A stretch of DNA of 64,000 nucleotides from Butyricicoccus pullicaecorum (lineage in GTDB: Bacteria; Bacillota; Clostridia; Oscillospirales; Butyricicoccaceae). Position numbers and translations under genes: made by a program. The notes under the pieces were generated by a model. The model searched no databases. It had not been told where the DNA came from and was given only the letters and a program-made list of their open reading frames with translations. Numbering within the stretch: position 1 is the first letter of the stretch; the number at the start of each line of letters is the position of its first letter. The stretch covers positions 1 through 64,000 of the forward strand of contig JAFBIW010000007.1 in NCBI GenBank assembly GCA_021531865.1, written 5' to 3'. Below, piece after piece: positions 19,278 to 29,055 of this stretch.

Positions 19278-19394
19278 CAATACACAGCGGCATGGAAACC
19301 TTTTTATGCAAAAAATGCGCTGTTATGCTCATACAGCTTTATGATACCACAGATCCCGCCCGGATAAAATAAACTTTCTGTAAAACTCCGGGGC

Positions 19395-20330
19395 TCAGCC
19401 GCGCAGAATCAGGAAGGCGGTGTAGGCCGCGTAGGTCAGCAGCATGACCGTGCCCGCCGGACGGGACAGGCCGCCCTTCCGGGCGAAGCGGTAGAAAATG
19501 ACCGAAACGGCGGTCAGGATCGCCGCGTCCAGCACGGCTGCGGGCGCGACCGGGATCGGGCAGATGACCGACGATAAGCCCAGAATGCACAGGATGTTGA
19601 ACAGGTTCGAGCCGATGACGTTGCCCAGCGCGATGTCGTTCTCGCCCCGGCGCGCCGCGACGAGGGAGGTGACCAGCTCGGGCAGGGAGGTGCCGATCGC
19701 AACGATCGTCAGGCCGATCAGGCTTTCGCTCCAGCCGAAGGCCCGCGCCAGACCGGTTGCGCCGCGCACGGCCAGCTCCCCGCCCGCGACGATACAGACG
19801 ATGCCGGCGGCGAGCAGAAGCACAAGCGTCCAGCCCGGCCGGTGCGTCTCGGGCGCGTCCCGCGTATCAGCCGCCGACCGTGCGCCCCTGAGCTGGGTAT
19901 AGAGCAGCCCACCGAACAGGACGAGCAGGACAAGACCCTCGATCCGGGACAGTCCGCCGCCCGTCCAAAGCAAAACAGCCAGCAGAGCAGCCGCCGCAGC
20001 CGAGCACGGCCAGTCGCGCCGGAGCAGGGTGCGGTCTGCCGTGAGCGGGCAGAGCACCGCGCTCGCGCCCGCGACGACGAGCAGGTTGAAAATATTCGAG
20101 CCGGTGATGTTGCCAACCGCGATCTCGTTCGCCCCGCGCAGGGCGGCGGTCACGCTGACGGCCAGCTCGGGCGCCGAGGTGCCGAAGGCCACGACCGTCA
20201 GGCCGACGACGAGAGGCGGCACGCCCAGCCGCCGTGCCAGCCCGGACGCGCCCGAAACGAACCAGTCCGCGCCCAGAACGAGCAGGGCAAAGCCGGACAG
20301 CAAACAAAAAACAGAGATAAAATGCGACAT
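19395..20330 (-). CDS. CaCA family cation exchanger (YrbG-like), manganese-riboswitch controlled
   Basis: The 311-residue membrane protein has about ten hydrophobic helices and two inverted alpha repeats: AFGTSAPELAVS followed by GNITGSNIFN, and AIGTSLPELVTS followed by GNVIGSNLFN. These are the ion-binding repeats of Ca2+/cation:Na+ or H+ antiporters, and length matches bacterial YrbG. The ATG at 20330 follows AAGGAG by nine bases. The leader is a yybP-ykoY riboswitch with a terminator, which would turn the gene on when Mn2+ is high. Mn2+ (and/or Ca2+) export is therefore the likely role, by inference. Confidence 0.9.
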   Translation of the reverse strand: MSHFISVFCLLSGFALLVLGADWFVSGASGLARRLGVPPLVVGLTVVAFGTSAPELAVSVTAALRGANEIAVGNITGSNIFNLLVVAGASAVLCPLTADRTLLRRDWPCSAAAAALLAVLLWTGGGLSRIEGLVLLVLFGGLLYTQLRGARSAADTRDAPETHRPGWTLVLLLAAGIVCIVAGGELAVRGATGLARAFGWSESLIGLTIVAIGTSLPELVTSLVAARRGENDIALGNVIGSNLFNILCILGLSSVICPIPVAPAAVLDAAILTAVSVIFYRFARKGGLSRPAGTVMLLTYAAYTAFLILRG

Positions 20331-20360
20331 CAAACGACGCTCCTTTCCGCTTCGTGCAAC

Positions 20361-20500
20361 AAAAAAAGACTTTCATTGCACATTGACCAAAACATGCAAT
20401 AAAAGTCTCGCTGCTTGACGAAGCGGCCCGGGCCGGGGATCCATCTCCCTGCCGGATTGACGGCGCCGCCCCACGCAATGCGTGAGCTACTCCCTTTTAT
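20361..20500 (-). promoter_or_regulatory. yybP-ykoY (manganese) riboswitch with terminator platform
   Basis: Reading the minus strand downstream of the promoter, the leader has AAAAGGGAGTAGCTC, then GCCGTCAATCCGGCAG, and near the end GTCAAGCAGCGAGACTTT, the conserved landmarks of the yybP-ykoY aptamer that binds Mn2+. The 3' AGACTTTTATTGCAT of the aptamer also forms the 5' arm of a terminator (20367-20408) ending in TTTTTTT. Binding should stabilise the aptamer and prevent termination. The downstream gene is a cation exchanger. Identified from memory of the consensus; a covariance search would settle it. Confidence 0.88.
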
Positions 20501-20508
20501 GTAGAATT

Positions 20509-20537
20509 ATCATAAAATACTCGAATCCGTTTGTCAA
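20509..20537 (-). promoter_or_regulatory. Promoter of the riboswitch-exchanger transcript
   Basis: Minus strand TTGACA (20532-20537), 17-base spacer, TATGAT (20509-20514); divergent from, and only 18 bases away from, the prfB promoter. Confidence 0.85.
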
Positions 20538-20555
20538 GTGTATGCAGAAAAATTC

Positions 20556-20585
20556 TTTACAAAGCCGGGTCGGGTATATTATAAT
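20556..20585 (+). promoter_or_regulatory. Promoter of prfB
   Basis: TTTACA (20556-20561), 18-base spacer, TATAAT (20580-20585), with AAAGGAG and the ATG about 30 bases downstream. Confidence 0.8.
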
Positions 20586-20616
20586 ATGCTGGTAAGAACG
20601 AAAAGGAGCACAGAAA

Positions 20617-21744
20617 ATGCTGCAATTTGAAGAGTATAAAGTCAAACTCAACAATCTTGCGCCCGCCATCGAGGAGCTGCGCGGCAACCTCGGTCTCGAG
20701 CAGGCCGCCCGCGAGGTCGACGAGCTCGAGATGAAGTCCGCCCAGCCCGGCTTCTGGGACGATCCCGAGGCTTCGCAGAAGGTCGTCTCCCGCATGGGCG
20801 CGCTCAAAGAAAAGATCGAATCCTTCAACCGGATGCACGCGCAGTGGGAAGACCTCATCACCCTCTGCGAGCTGGCCATCGAAGCCGAGGACGAATCCAT
20901 GCTCGAGGAGCTGGAGACCGGCTACGCCTCGCTCGAGGAGGACATGAACCGCATGAAGCTCTCCACCCTGCTGACCGGCGAGTACGACCGCAACAACGCC
21001 CTCGTCTCCTTCCACGCCGGTGCGGGCGGCACCGAGGCGCAGGACTGGTGCTCCATGCTCTACCGCATGTACACCCGCTGGGCCGAGCGCCACGGCTTCA
21101 CCTACAAGATCATGGACTATCAGGACGGCGACGAGGCCGGTCTGAAGTCGGCCGATATCCTCATCGAGGGCGAGAACGCCTACGGCTACCTCAAGGGCGA
21201 GTCGGGCGTACACCGTCTGGTGCGCATCTCCCCCTTTGACGCCTCCGGCCGCCGCCACACCTCGTTCTCCGCGGTCGAGGTCATCCCCGAGATCGCCGAC
21301 GACTCGCAGGACATCGACATCAACCCGGCGGATATCGAAATGCAGGTCTTCCGCTCCTCGGGCGCGGGCGGCCAGCACATCAACAAGACCTCCTCAGCGG
21401 TTCGACTCATCCACAAGCCGACCGGCATCGTTGTCTCCTGCCAGACCGAGCGCAGCCAGTTCCAGAACCGCGACAACTGTATGAAGATGCTGCGTTCCAA
21501 GCTGGTCGAGATCAAGGAGCGCGAGCACCTCGACAAGATCTCGGACATCAAGGGCGACCAGAAGAAGATCGAATGGGGCAGCCAGATCCGCTCCTACGTC
21601 TTCATGCCCTACACCTTGGCCAAGGACACCCGCACCGCGTTTGAAAACACCAACATCAACGCGGTCATGGACGGCGACCTCGACGGCTTCATCAACGCCT
21701 ATCTGACCGCCGCTGCCACTGGCAACTGGGCAAGCAAGGTTTAA
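20617..21744 (+). CDS. prfB: Peptide chain release factor 2
   Basis: The 375-residue factor releases peptides at UGA and UAA. It has the RF2-type SPF anticodon-like tripeptide (S205-F207) and the catalytic GGQ (251-253) in a typical GAGGQHINKTSSAVR context. The reading frame is continuous from the ATG, which follows AAAGGAG. The region aligned to the usual programmed +1 frameshift (LRGNLGLEQ, about codons 24-32) reads CTC GGT CTC with no in-frame TGA, so autoregulatory frameshifting is absent. It is monocistronic and has a terminator. Confidence 0.97.
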   Translation: MLQFEEYKVKLNNLAPAIEELRGNLGLEQAAREVDELEMKSAQPGFWDDPEASQKVVSRMGALKEKIESFNRMHAQWEDLITLCELAIEAEDESMLEELETGYASLEEDMNRMKLSTLLTGEYDRNNALVSFHAGAGGTEAQDWCSMLYRMYTRWAERHGFTYKIMDYQDGDEAGLKSADILIEGENAYGYLKGESGVHRLVRISPFDASGRRHTSFSAVEVIPEIADDSQDIDINPADIEMQVFRSSGAGGQHINKTSSAVRLIHKPTGIVVSCQTERSQFQNRDNCMKMLRSKLVEIKEREHLDKISDIKGDQKKIEWGSQIRSYVFMPYTLAKDTRTAFENTNINAVMDGDLDGFINAYLTAAATGNWASKV

Positions 21745-21761
21745 TTCCACACAAACAGACG

Positions 21762-21789
21762 AAAAGACGCGAGTTTTCGCGTCTTTTTT
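21762..21789 (+). terminator. Terminator of prfB
   Basis: An 11-bp stem (21762-21772 with 21777-21787) with a four-base loop, followed by T residues. Confidence 0.88.
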
Positions 21790-21842
21790 GTTTGCATTTC
21801 CTTTGAAACAGCGGCGCATACTAGGGTCGGAGGGATGCGGAT

Positions 21843-22202
21843 ATGTCCGAACGAACCAAATTTCTGATCGTGGGCGGGCTGGCCGGGCTGGCGAACGGCC
21901 TGTTCGGCGCGGGCGGCGGCCTGTTCCTCGTGCCCCTGCTCGCCGGGTGGTGCACGCTCGACCGCCGCGCGGCCTTCGCGACCTCGGTCGCGGTGATCCT
22001 GCCCCTGTCCGCCGTCTCGGCGGCGGTCTACTGGCTGCACGGCGCGCTTGACCTGACCGCTGCCCTGCCCTATCTCATCGGCGGCGCGGCGGGCGGGCTG
22101 GTCGCCGGACGGGTCTTCCGCCGGGTCAGGCTGGTCTGGCTGCGCCGGGTCTTCGGCCTGTTCATCCTGTACGGCGGCGTGCGCGCCGTCCTGCTGCTGT
22201 GA
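21843..22202 (+). CDS. Half-length TSUP (TauE/SafE) protein, N-terminal-type half
   Basis: This 119-residue protein is one repeat unit of a TauE/SafE transporter: the Gly-rich loop NGLFGAGGGLFLVPLL, then about four membrane segments ending in FGLFILYGGVRAVLLL. Normal family members are about 250 residues and contain two such units. Its TGA stop overlaps the GTG start of a second half-length gene. The two probably assemble as a heteromer equivalent to one full transporter. GGAGGG lies before the ATG at 21843. Substrate unknown. Confidence 0.82.
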   Translation: MSERTKFLIVGGLAGLANGLFGAGGGLFLVPLLAGWCTLDRRAAFATSVAVILPLSAVSAAVYWLHGALDLTAALPYLIGGAAGGLVAGRVFRRVRLVWLRRVFGLFILYGGVRAVLLL

Positions 22203-22558
22203 CGGGCGCTCTGGGCGCGGCGGCGGTCGGGCTGGCCGCCGGTGTGCTGTCCGGCTGCGGCGTGGGCGGCGGTTCCCTGCTCCTGCTCTGGCTGACCGTC
22301 TGCGTCGGCCTGCCCCAGCGCACCGCTTCCGGGATCAATCTGCTCTACTTCCTTGCCTGCGCGCCGCCTGCCCTCGTCCAGCACATCAAAAACGGGCTGA
22401 TCGACCGGCGCGCCGCCTGCTGGTGCATCGCGGCGGGCGTGCCCGTCTCGATCCTCGCCTCCCGGCTGGCCGGTACGCTGGATGCGGCTCTCCTGCGCCG
22501 GGGCTTCGGTCTGCTGCTCCTGTGGATCGGCTGGAAGGAATTGTTTGCAAAACGGTAA
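22199..22558 (+). CDS. Half-length TSUP (TauE/SafE) protein, C-terminal-type half
   Basis: This 119-residue protein is the partner of the preceding half-transporter. It has the second Gly-rich loop, LSGCGVGGGSLLLLWL, and about four membrane segments ending in FGLLLLWIGWKELF. It starts with GTG at 22199, overlapping the previous stop (GTGA), so translation is probably coupled. The overlap with a frame change could also reflect an ancestral frameshift in a full-length gene, but both halves look intact and properly started. Confidence 0.8.
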   Translation: MTGALGAAAVGLAAGVLSGCGVGGGSLLLLWLTVCVGLPQRTASGINLLYFLACAPPALVQHIKNGLIDRRAACWCIAAGVPVSILASRLAGTLDAALLRRGFGLLLLWIGWKELFAKR

Positions 22559-22639
22559 CAATTCACAAAAAGGACGCAACCAATCTCGTTTTCTTTCGTC
22601 TAATCTGTTAAACCGACAGAAAGAAACGAGGTGCATCCC

Positions 22640-23635
22640 ATGAAAAAGAGACTCTTTGCGCTCTCCCTGTCCCTTCTGCTGCTCATGCCCCTGCTCTCGG
22701 GCTGCGGCAGCAGCGCGGACGGAAACACATCGTCCGCCGCCAGCGCCGATCTGATGATGGACAGCGGTGCGGCCTATGACACCGCAGCGGCCGAAACAAC
22801 TGAGGCCGCGGCAGCGGATGCGGTCTTTGCATCCGACCGCGCCGCGTCCACGAATAGCAGCGGCGTCCCCGCCGCCCTGCAAAACGCCAAGGTCATCCTG
22901 CGCGCCAATCTGGACGCCGAGACCCGCGAATTTGATGAGGCCGACACATCCATTCAGGCGCTCATCGACAAGCTGGGCGGATACATCGAAAGCAGCAGCG
23001 TCGAAGGCTCGGCGGGCTATCGCTACGCCAGCTACACCGTGCGCGTGCCCCGCGCCCAGTACGAGACCTTTCTCGAGCAGGTCGGCACGCTCTGCTCGGT
23101 GACCTATCGTTCCCGCTCGGCTGAGGACGTCAGCGAGCAGTATTTCGACCGCGAGACCCGGCTCAAGGCGCAGACCACCAAGCGCGACCGTCTGCTTGCC
23201 CTGCTCGAAAAGGCCGAGAAAATGGAGGACATCATTCAGCTCGAATCGGCGCTGGCCGACGTGCAGGTCGAGATCGAAGCCCTGACCGGCGAGCTGCGGC
23301 ACTATGACAGTCTGGTTGATTTCTCGACCGTTTACCTGTCGCTGCGCGAGGTGCGCGACCTGTCCGACGTGCCCGAGGAATCCTCCTTCCTGTCCGACAT
23401 CAAGCTGACCTTCCGCCGTAGTCTGCGCGGCATCGTGGACTTCGCGCAGGGGCTGGTGCTCCTGTTCGTCGGCGGCTGGCCGGTGCTCGTCTTCGCGGCC
23501 GTCGTCATCTGGATCGTCCTGCGGGTCGTCAAGCGCCGCCGCGCGAAAAAATCGGCGGCTGACGCGTTCTTCACGCCGGTGACCCCGAAATATGAGGAAA
23601 AACCGAAGGAAGATGACGAAACGCCCGAGGAATGA
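22640..23635 (+). CDS. DUF4349 lipoprotein
   Basis: The 331-residue precursor has a signal peptide and lipobox (LLSGCG, lipidated Cys22), a low-complexity Ser/Ala/Glu linker (about 23-80), a DUF4349 domain (about 85-245) with a coiled-coil-like stretch (AQTTKRDRLLALLEKAEKME), and a C-terminal membrane segment (about 268-295) followed by a basic/acidic cytoplasmic tail. It is thus held at the membrane at both ends. The function of DUF4349 is unknown. The ATG at 22640 follows GAGGTG by seven bases; an upstream GTG-initiated form would add only three residues. Confidence 0.85.
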   Translation: MKKRLFALSLSLLLLMPLLSGCGSSADGNTSSAASADLMMDSGAAYDTAAAETTEAAAADAVFASDRAASTNSSGVPAALQNAKVILRANLDAETREFDEADTSIQALIDKLGGYIESSSVEGSAGYRYASYTVRVPRAQYETFLEQVGTLCSVTYRSRSAEDVSEQYFDRETRLKAQTTKRDRLLALLEKAEKMEDIIQLESALADVQVEIEALTGELRHYDSLVDFSTVYLSLREVRDLSDVPEESSFLSDIKLTFRRSLRGIVDFAQGLVLLFVGGWPVLVFAAVVIWIVLRVVKRRRAKKSAADAFFTPVTPKYEEKPKEDDETPEE

Positions 23636-23658
23636 CCGTTTTTCCTTCTGAATCCGCA

Positions 23659-23695
23659 GAAAAAAAGCCGCTCCGGGTAATTCCGGAGCGGCTTT
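23659..23695. terminator. Bidirectional terminator between the DUF4349 gene and ilvD
   Basis: A 13-bp stem (23664-23676 with 23683-23695), with a run of T on the minus strand after ilvD and a shorter one on the + strand. Confidence 0.85.
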
Positions 23696-23714
23696 CTGTC
23701 GTTTTGCGGGAAAA

Positions 23715-25379
23715 TTATTCGAGGATCGCGCCCTGATCGGCCGAGGTGACCTGACGCGCGTAGCGCGCCAGCCAGCCGGTCTTGATGTTCGGCTCACGCG
23801 GAACGAACTTCGCGCGGCGTGCCGCCATTTCCTCATCCGAAATGGCCAGATGCACGCGGCTGTTCGGGATGTCGATCTCGATGATGTCGCCCTCCTCGAT
23901 CAGCGCGATGTTGCCGCCCGACGCGGCCTCAGGCGATACGTGACCGATCGACGCGCCGCGGGACGCGCCCGAGAAGCGGCCGTCGGTGATGAGCGCAACG
24001 TCCTTATCCAGCTTCATACCGGCCAGCGCCGAGGTCGGGTTGAGCATCTCGCGCATACCGGGGCCGCCCTTGGGGCCTTCGTAGCGGATGACGACAACGT
24101 CGCCCTTGACGATCTTGCCGGTGTAGATCGCTTCGATCGCGTCCTCCTCGCTGTCAAAGACGCGCGCCGGGCCGCTGTGCACCATCATCTCGGGCGCAAC
24201 GGCCGAACGCTTGACGACGCAGCCCTTCTCGGCGATGTTGCCCCAGAGCACCGCGATGCCGCCGGTCTGGGAGTACGGATTCTCGATCGGACGGATGACC
24301 TCAGGATTCTTGTTGACGACGCCCTCGAGGTTCTCGCCGACCGTCTTGCCGGTCGCCGTGATCAGGGTCAGGTCAAGCAGGTCGCGCTTGGTCAGCTCCT
24401 TCATGACAGCCGGGATGCCGCCCGCCATGTACAGCTCCTCGATGTGGTGGTCGCCCGCCGGAGCCAGATGGCACAGGTTGGGCACCTTGGCGGACAGCTC
24501 GTTGAGCAGAGCCAGATCGAGCTCAACGCCCGCCTCGTGGGCGATGGCGAGCAGGTGCAGGACGGTGTTCGTCGAGCAGCCCAGCGCCATCTCGCAGGTC
24601 AGGGCGTTGCGGAACGCCTTGGGGTTCAGGATGTCGCGCGGCTTGATGTCCTTTTCAATCAGCTCCATGATCTTCATACCGGCGTGCTTGGCCAGATGAA
24701 TGCGCGCCGCGTGAACCGCCGGAACGGTGCCGTTGCCCGGCAGCGCCATGCCGATTGCCTCGGACAGGCAGTTCATCGAGTTCGCGGTATACATGCCCGC
24801 GCACGAGCCGCAGCCCGGGCAGGAATTGCACTCGCAGTCATTGAGCTGGTCGGCATTGATGATGCCGGCCTTGTACGAGCCGACCGCCTCGAAGGTCTTG
24901 GACAGGGAAATCTCCTGTCCCATGAAATGACCGGCCAGCATCGGGCCGCCCGAGACGATGATGGACGGGATGTTCAGACGGGCCGCCGCCATGAGCATAC
25001 CGGGTACGATCTTGTCGCAGTTGGGGATGAGCACCAGACCGTCGAGCTGGTGGGCGTTGGCGAGGGTCTCGACCGAGTCGGCGATCAGCTCACGGGAGGC
25101 CAGCGAATACTTCATGCCGATGTGGCCCATCGCGATGCCGTCGCACACGCCGATGGCCGGGACGAGCACGGGCGTGCCGCCCGCCATGGATACGCCGGTC
25201 TTGACAGCGGCGGCGATCTTGTCAAGGTTGATGTGGCCGGGGATGATCTCGCTGTAAGCGGAGACGACGCCGATCAGCGGACGGTTGATCTCCTCGTCGG
25301 TGTAGCCGCAGGCGCGCAGCAGCGCACGGTTGGGGGTGCGCTCGGGACCCGCGGTGATGTTGTCACTTCTTCTGGGCAC
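23715..25379 (-). CDS. ilvD: Dihydroxy-acid dehydratase
   Basis: The 554-residue Fe-S enzyme converts 2,3-dihydroxy-isovalerate or -methylvalerate to the 2-oxo acids of valine/isoleucine synthesis. Cluster cysteines are visible in NCDKIVPG and [16 protein letters not shown], and [14 protein letters not shown] and GRFSGASRG are family motifs. The start is GTG at 25379 (VPRRSDN), chosen because AAAGGAGG lies nine bases upstream and the family begins at RSD. The longer ATG-initiated frame would cross the palindrome at 25405. It is last in the ilvBNCD order, separated from ilvC by a 434-base repeat-rich gap. Confidence 0.96.
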   Translation of the reverse strand: MPRRSDNITAGPERTPNRALLRACGYTDEEINRPLIGVVSAYSEIIPGHINLDKIAAAVKTGVSMAGGTPVLVPAIGVCDGIAMGHIGMKYSLASRELIADSVETLANAHQLDGLVLIPNCDKIVPGMLMAAARLNIPSIIVSGGPMLAGHFMGQEISLSKTFEAVGSYKAGIINADQLNDCECNSCPGCGSCAGMYTANSMNCLSEAIGMALPGNGTVPAVHAARIHLAKHAGMKIMELIEKDIKPRDILNPKAFRNALTCEMALGCSTNTVLHLLAIAHEAGVELDLALLNELSAKVPNLCHLAPAGDHHIEELYMAGGIPAVMKELTKRDLLDLTLITATGKTVGENLEGVVNKNPEVIRPIENPYSQTGGIAVLWGNIAEKGCVVKRSAVAPEMMVHSGPARVFDSEEDAIEAIYTGKIVKGDVVVIRYEGPKGGPGMREMLNPTSALAGMKLDKDVALITDGRFSGASRGASIGHVSPEAASGGNIALIEEGDIIEIDIPNSRVHLAISDEEMAARRAKFVPREPNIKTGWLARYARQVTSADQGAILE

Positions 25380-25404
25380 GGGTTTTTTCCTCCTTTGATG
25401 CGAA

Positions 25405-25435
25405 AACGGGCGGACGGAATATCCGTCCGCCCGTT
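25405..25435 (-). promoter_or_regulatory. Perfect 14-bp hairpin in the ilvD leader
   Basis: AACGGGCGGACGGA and its exact complement flank a three-base loop (ATA). On the minus strand the hairpin is followed only by TTTTCGC and then the ilvD ribosome binding site, so it is a weak terminator or attenuator, an RNA processing or stabilising element, or another unit of the adjacent palindrome cluster. Confidence 0.6.
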
Positions 25436-25451
25436 CGGGTGATTGTTTTGC

Positions 25452-25809
25452 AGGAGCAAGGCTGCTCCTCTGTTTTTGAGCAAGTATGGGCGCGTACACC
25501 CATTTGTTCAATAACCAAAAAGCCGAATCGCATTTGGCTTTTTGACCCCGATCCCGCGCCGCGGCGGCGCGGATTTCCGGGGGTACAAGGTGAATTGGCC
25601 GTCAGGCCAAGAGAAGGCGGCCTAGGCCGTCGAAAAAGTTTCGAGTGCTCGCAGGAACTTTTTCGTATCTAGGGGGACGAGCCAGCGCCTTTTTCATACG
25701 CCTTTAGCGTGCGCTGGCGAGTTAAGCGGCCTGATGCGATTTTCGAGCATCAGGCAACAAATATGCCGGTGGCATATTTGTTAGCGAAGTCATTGGATAC
25801 CCCCTAGAT
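25452..25809. repeat. Palindrome-rich mosaic repeat (long copy) between ilvC and ilvD
   Basis: The 434-base gap holds no gene but at least nine consecutive inverted repeats: 25452-25469, 25517-25543, 25554-25572, 25595-25610, 25618-25629, 25631-25665, 25681-25718, 25729-25755 and 25756-25782. The last is a perfect 12-bp stem with a 3-base loop. A 143-base unit (25667-25809) is bounded by perfect 10-bp inverted ends, ATCTAGGGGG and CCCCCTAGAT. The whole matches, in inverted orientation, the shorter repeat at 31313-31446, relative to which it carries two extra modules (25586-25629 and about 25677-25791). It resembles a non-coding, MITE- or REP-like element. Confidence 0.85.
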
Positions 25810-25813
25810 GATC

Positions 25814-27348
<1,535 letters not shown>

Positions 27349-27361
27349 GTTTTTTGCCTCC

Positions 27362-29026
27362 TTAGTCCGCCACGATGTTCTGGATGTCGCCGCCCGCCGG
27401 GATCATCGGCAGAACGCGCTCGTCGCGGTCAATGACGCAGTCGATGACGGTCGGGCCGTTGTGCGCCATCGCGCGGGTGAGCGCCTCGCGCAGCTCATCG
27501 GGCGTCGTGCAGCGGAAGCCCTGCGCACCGAAGGCCTCAGCCAGCTTGACGTAGTCGGTCTTGCGCTCGAGGGTGGTGGAGGAGTACCGCTTGCCGTAGA
27601 ACATGGTCTGCCACTGGCGCACCATGCCCAACACCTGATTGTTCATGATGACCGTGATGACCGGCAGGCCGTAGGTCACGGTGGTGCAAAGCTCGTTTAG
27701 GTTCATGTGGAAGGAGCCGTCGCCCGTGATGTGGAAGACCGGCAGCTCGGGCTTTGCGACCTTGGCGCCGATGGCCGCGCCGTAGCCGAAGCCCATCGTG
27801 CCCAGACCGCCCGAGGACAGGAACTTACGCGCGTGGCTGCGGTCGCAGTACTGCGCCGCCCACATCTGGTGCTGACCGACGTCGGTAACAAAGATCGCGT
27901 CCTCGCCGCCCAGCTCGGCGCACAGGCGGATGATCTGATGGGGACGCAGGCAGTCAAACGCGTCCTTGGGACGGTAGTCAAGGTTCTGCTGCCAATCGGC
28001 GATCTGCGCGCGCCACGTGTCGTGGCGGGTCTCCTTGATGTAGGGCAGGACGCCGGCGAGGAAGGTGCGGGCATCGGATACCAGAAAATCGTCCGCCGGC
28101 ATGTTCTTGTTGATCTCCGCCGCGTCAATGTCGATGTGCAGAATCTTCGCGTCGGGCGCAAAGCGGTTGGTATTGGTTGCAACGCGGTCGGAGAAGCGTG
28201 CGCCGATCGAGATGAGCACATCGGCCTTGTCGATCGCCCAGCCCGCCGACACCTTGCCGTGCATGCCGATCATGCCCAGATAGAGCGGATCGTCCGCCGC
28301 GATGACGCCGGTCGCCATCATGGTGTTGGTCGCCGGGATATCGGCCTTGTGCATCAGAGCGCGCAGCTCGTCGCAGGCGTGCGAAGAAACGACGCCGCCG
28401 CCGAAGTAGATGACCGGGCGCTCAGCCGCGTTGATCGCGGCGGCCAGACGCTTGTAATCGTCCTCGGTCACGTCGTAGGTCTCGCGCACCTCGACCGGGG
28501 CCTGCGGCTCGTACTCGCACTCGGCCGCGGTGACGTCCTTCGGGATGTCGATGAGCACCGGGCCGGGACGGCCGGAATTCGCGATGCGGAAGGCCTCGCG
28601 GATGGTGTCGGACAGCTCGGTCACGTCGCGCACGACGAAGTTATGCTTGGTGATCGGCATGGTGATGCCGGCGATGTAGACCTCCTGAAAGGAGTCCTTG
28701 CCGATCAGGGGCACGCCGACGTTGCCGGTGATGGCGATCATCGGAACCGAATCCATGTACGCGGTCGCAATGCCGGTGACCAGATTGGTCGCGCCCGGGC
28801 CGGAGGTCGCCAGCACAACACCGGTCTTGCCGGTTGCGCGCGCGTAGCCGTCCGCCGCGTGGGACGCGCCCTGCTCATGGGCGGTCAGCACATGGTGAAT
28901 GCGGTCCTGATAGGCGTAAAGCGCGTCGTAAATGTTCAAAACCGCGCCGCCCGGATAGCCGAAGATCGTGTCAACGCCCTGCTCCAGCAGGGTCTCGCAT
29001 AGGATTTGTGAGCCGTTGAGTCTCAT
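27362..29026 (-). CDS. ilvB: Acetolactate synthase large (catalytic) subunit
   Basis: The 554-residue thiamine diphosphate enzyme condenses pyruvate with pyruvate or 2-oxobutyrate, the first step of branched-chain amino acid synthesis. The N-terminal region has GYPGGAVLNIYDAL and HEQGASHAADGYARATG (catalytic Glu), and the C-terminal ThDP/Mg2+ motif is GDGSFHMNLNEL. The order ilvB-ilvN-ilvC-ilvD on the minus strand forms one operon under a T-box leader. Confidence 0.97.
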   Translation of the reverse strand: MRLNGSQILCETLLEQGVDTIFGYPGGAVLNIYDALYAYQDRIHHVLTAHEQGASHAADGYARATGKTGVVLATSGPGATNLVTGIATAYMDSVPMIAITGNVGVPLIGKDSFQEVYIAGITMPITKHNFVVRDVTELSDTIREAFRIANSGRPGPVLIDIPKDVTAAECEYEPQAPVEVRETYDVTEDDYKRLAAAINAAERPVIYFGGGVVSSHACDELRALMHKADIPATNTMMATGVIAADDPLYLGMIGMHGKVSAGWAIDKADVLISIGARFSDRVATNTNRFAPDAKILHIDIDAAEINKNMPADDFLVSDARTFLAGVLPYIKETRHDTWRAQIADWQQNLDYRPKDAFDCLRPHQIIRLCAELGGEDAIFVTDVGQHQMWAAQYCDRSHARKFLSSGGLGTMGFGYGAAIGAKVAKPELPVFHITGDGSFHMNLNELCTTVTYGLPVITVIMNNQVLGMVRQWQTMFYGKRYSSTTLERKTDYVKLAEAFGAQGFRCTTPDELREALTRAMAHNGPTVIDCVIDRDERVLPMIPAGGDIQNIVAD

Positions 29027-29055
29027 TTCTTGCCTCGCCTTTCCAAAATAGATAT

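Noticed and set aside
16734-19367. Long + strand open frame of 877 codons opposite secA
   Set aside because: Antisense shadow of secA caused by high GC at codon position three; no domain or start signal.
23715-25511. 598-codon version of IlvD starting with ATG
   Set aside because: The family begins at the RSD motif, the GTG at 25379 has a strong ribosome binding site, and the extension would translate a terminator-like palindrome.
25667-25809. Insertion sequence
   Set aside because: It has inverted ends but is only 143 bases, with no transposase frame and no clear target-site duplication; described instead as a non-autonomous, MITE- or REP-like unit.
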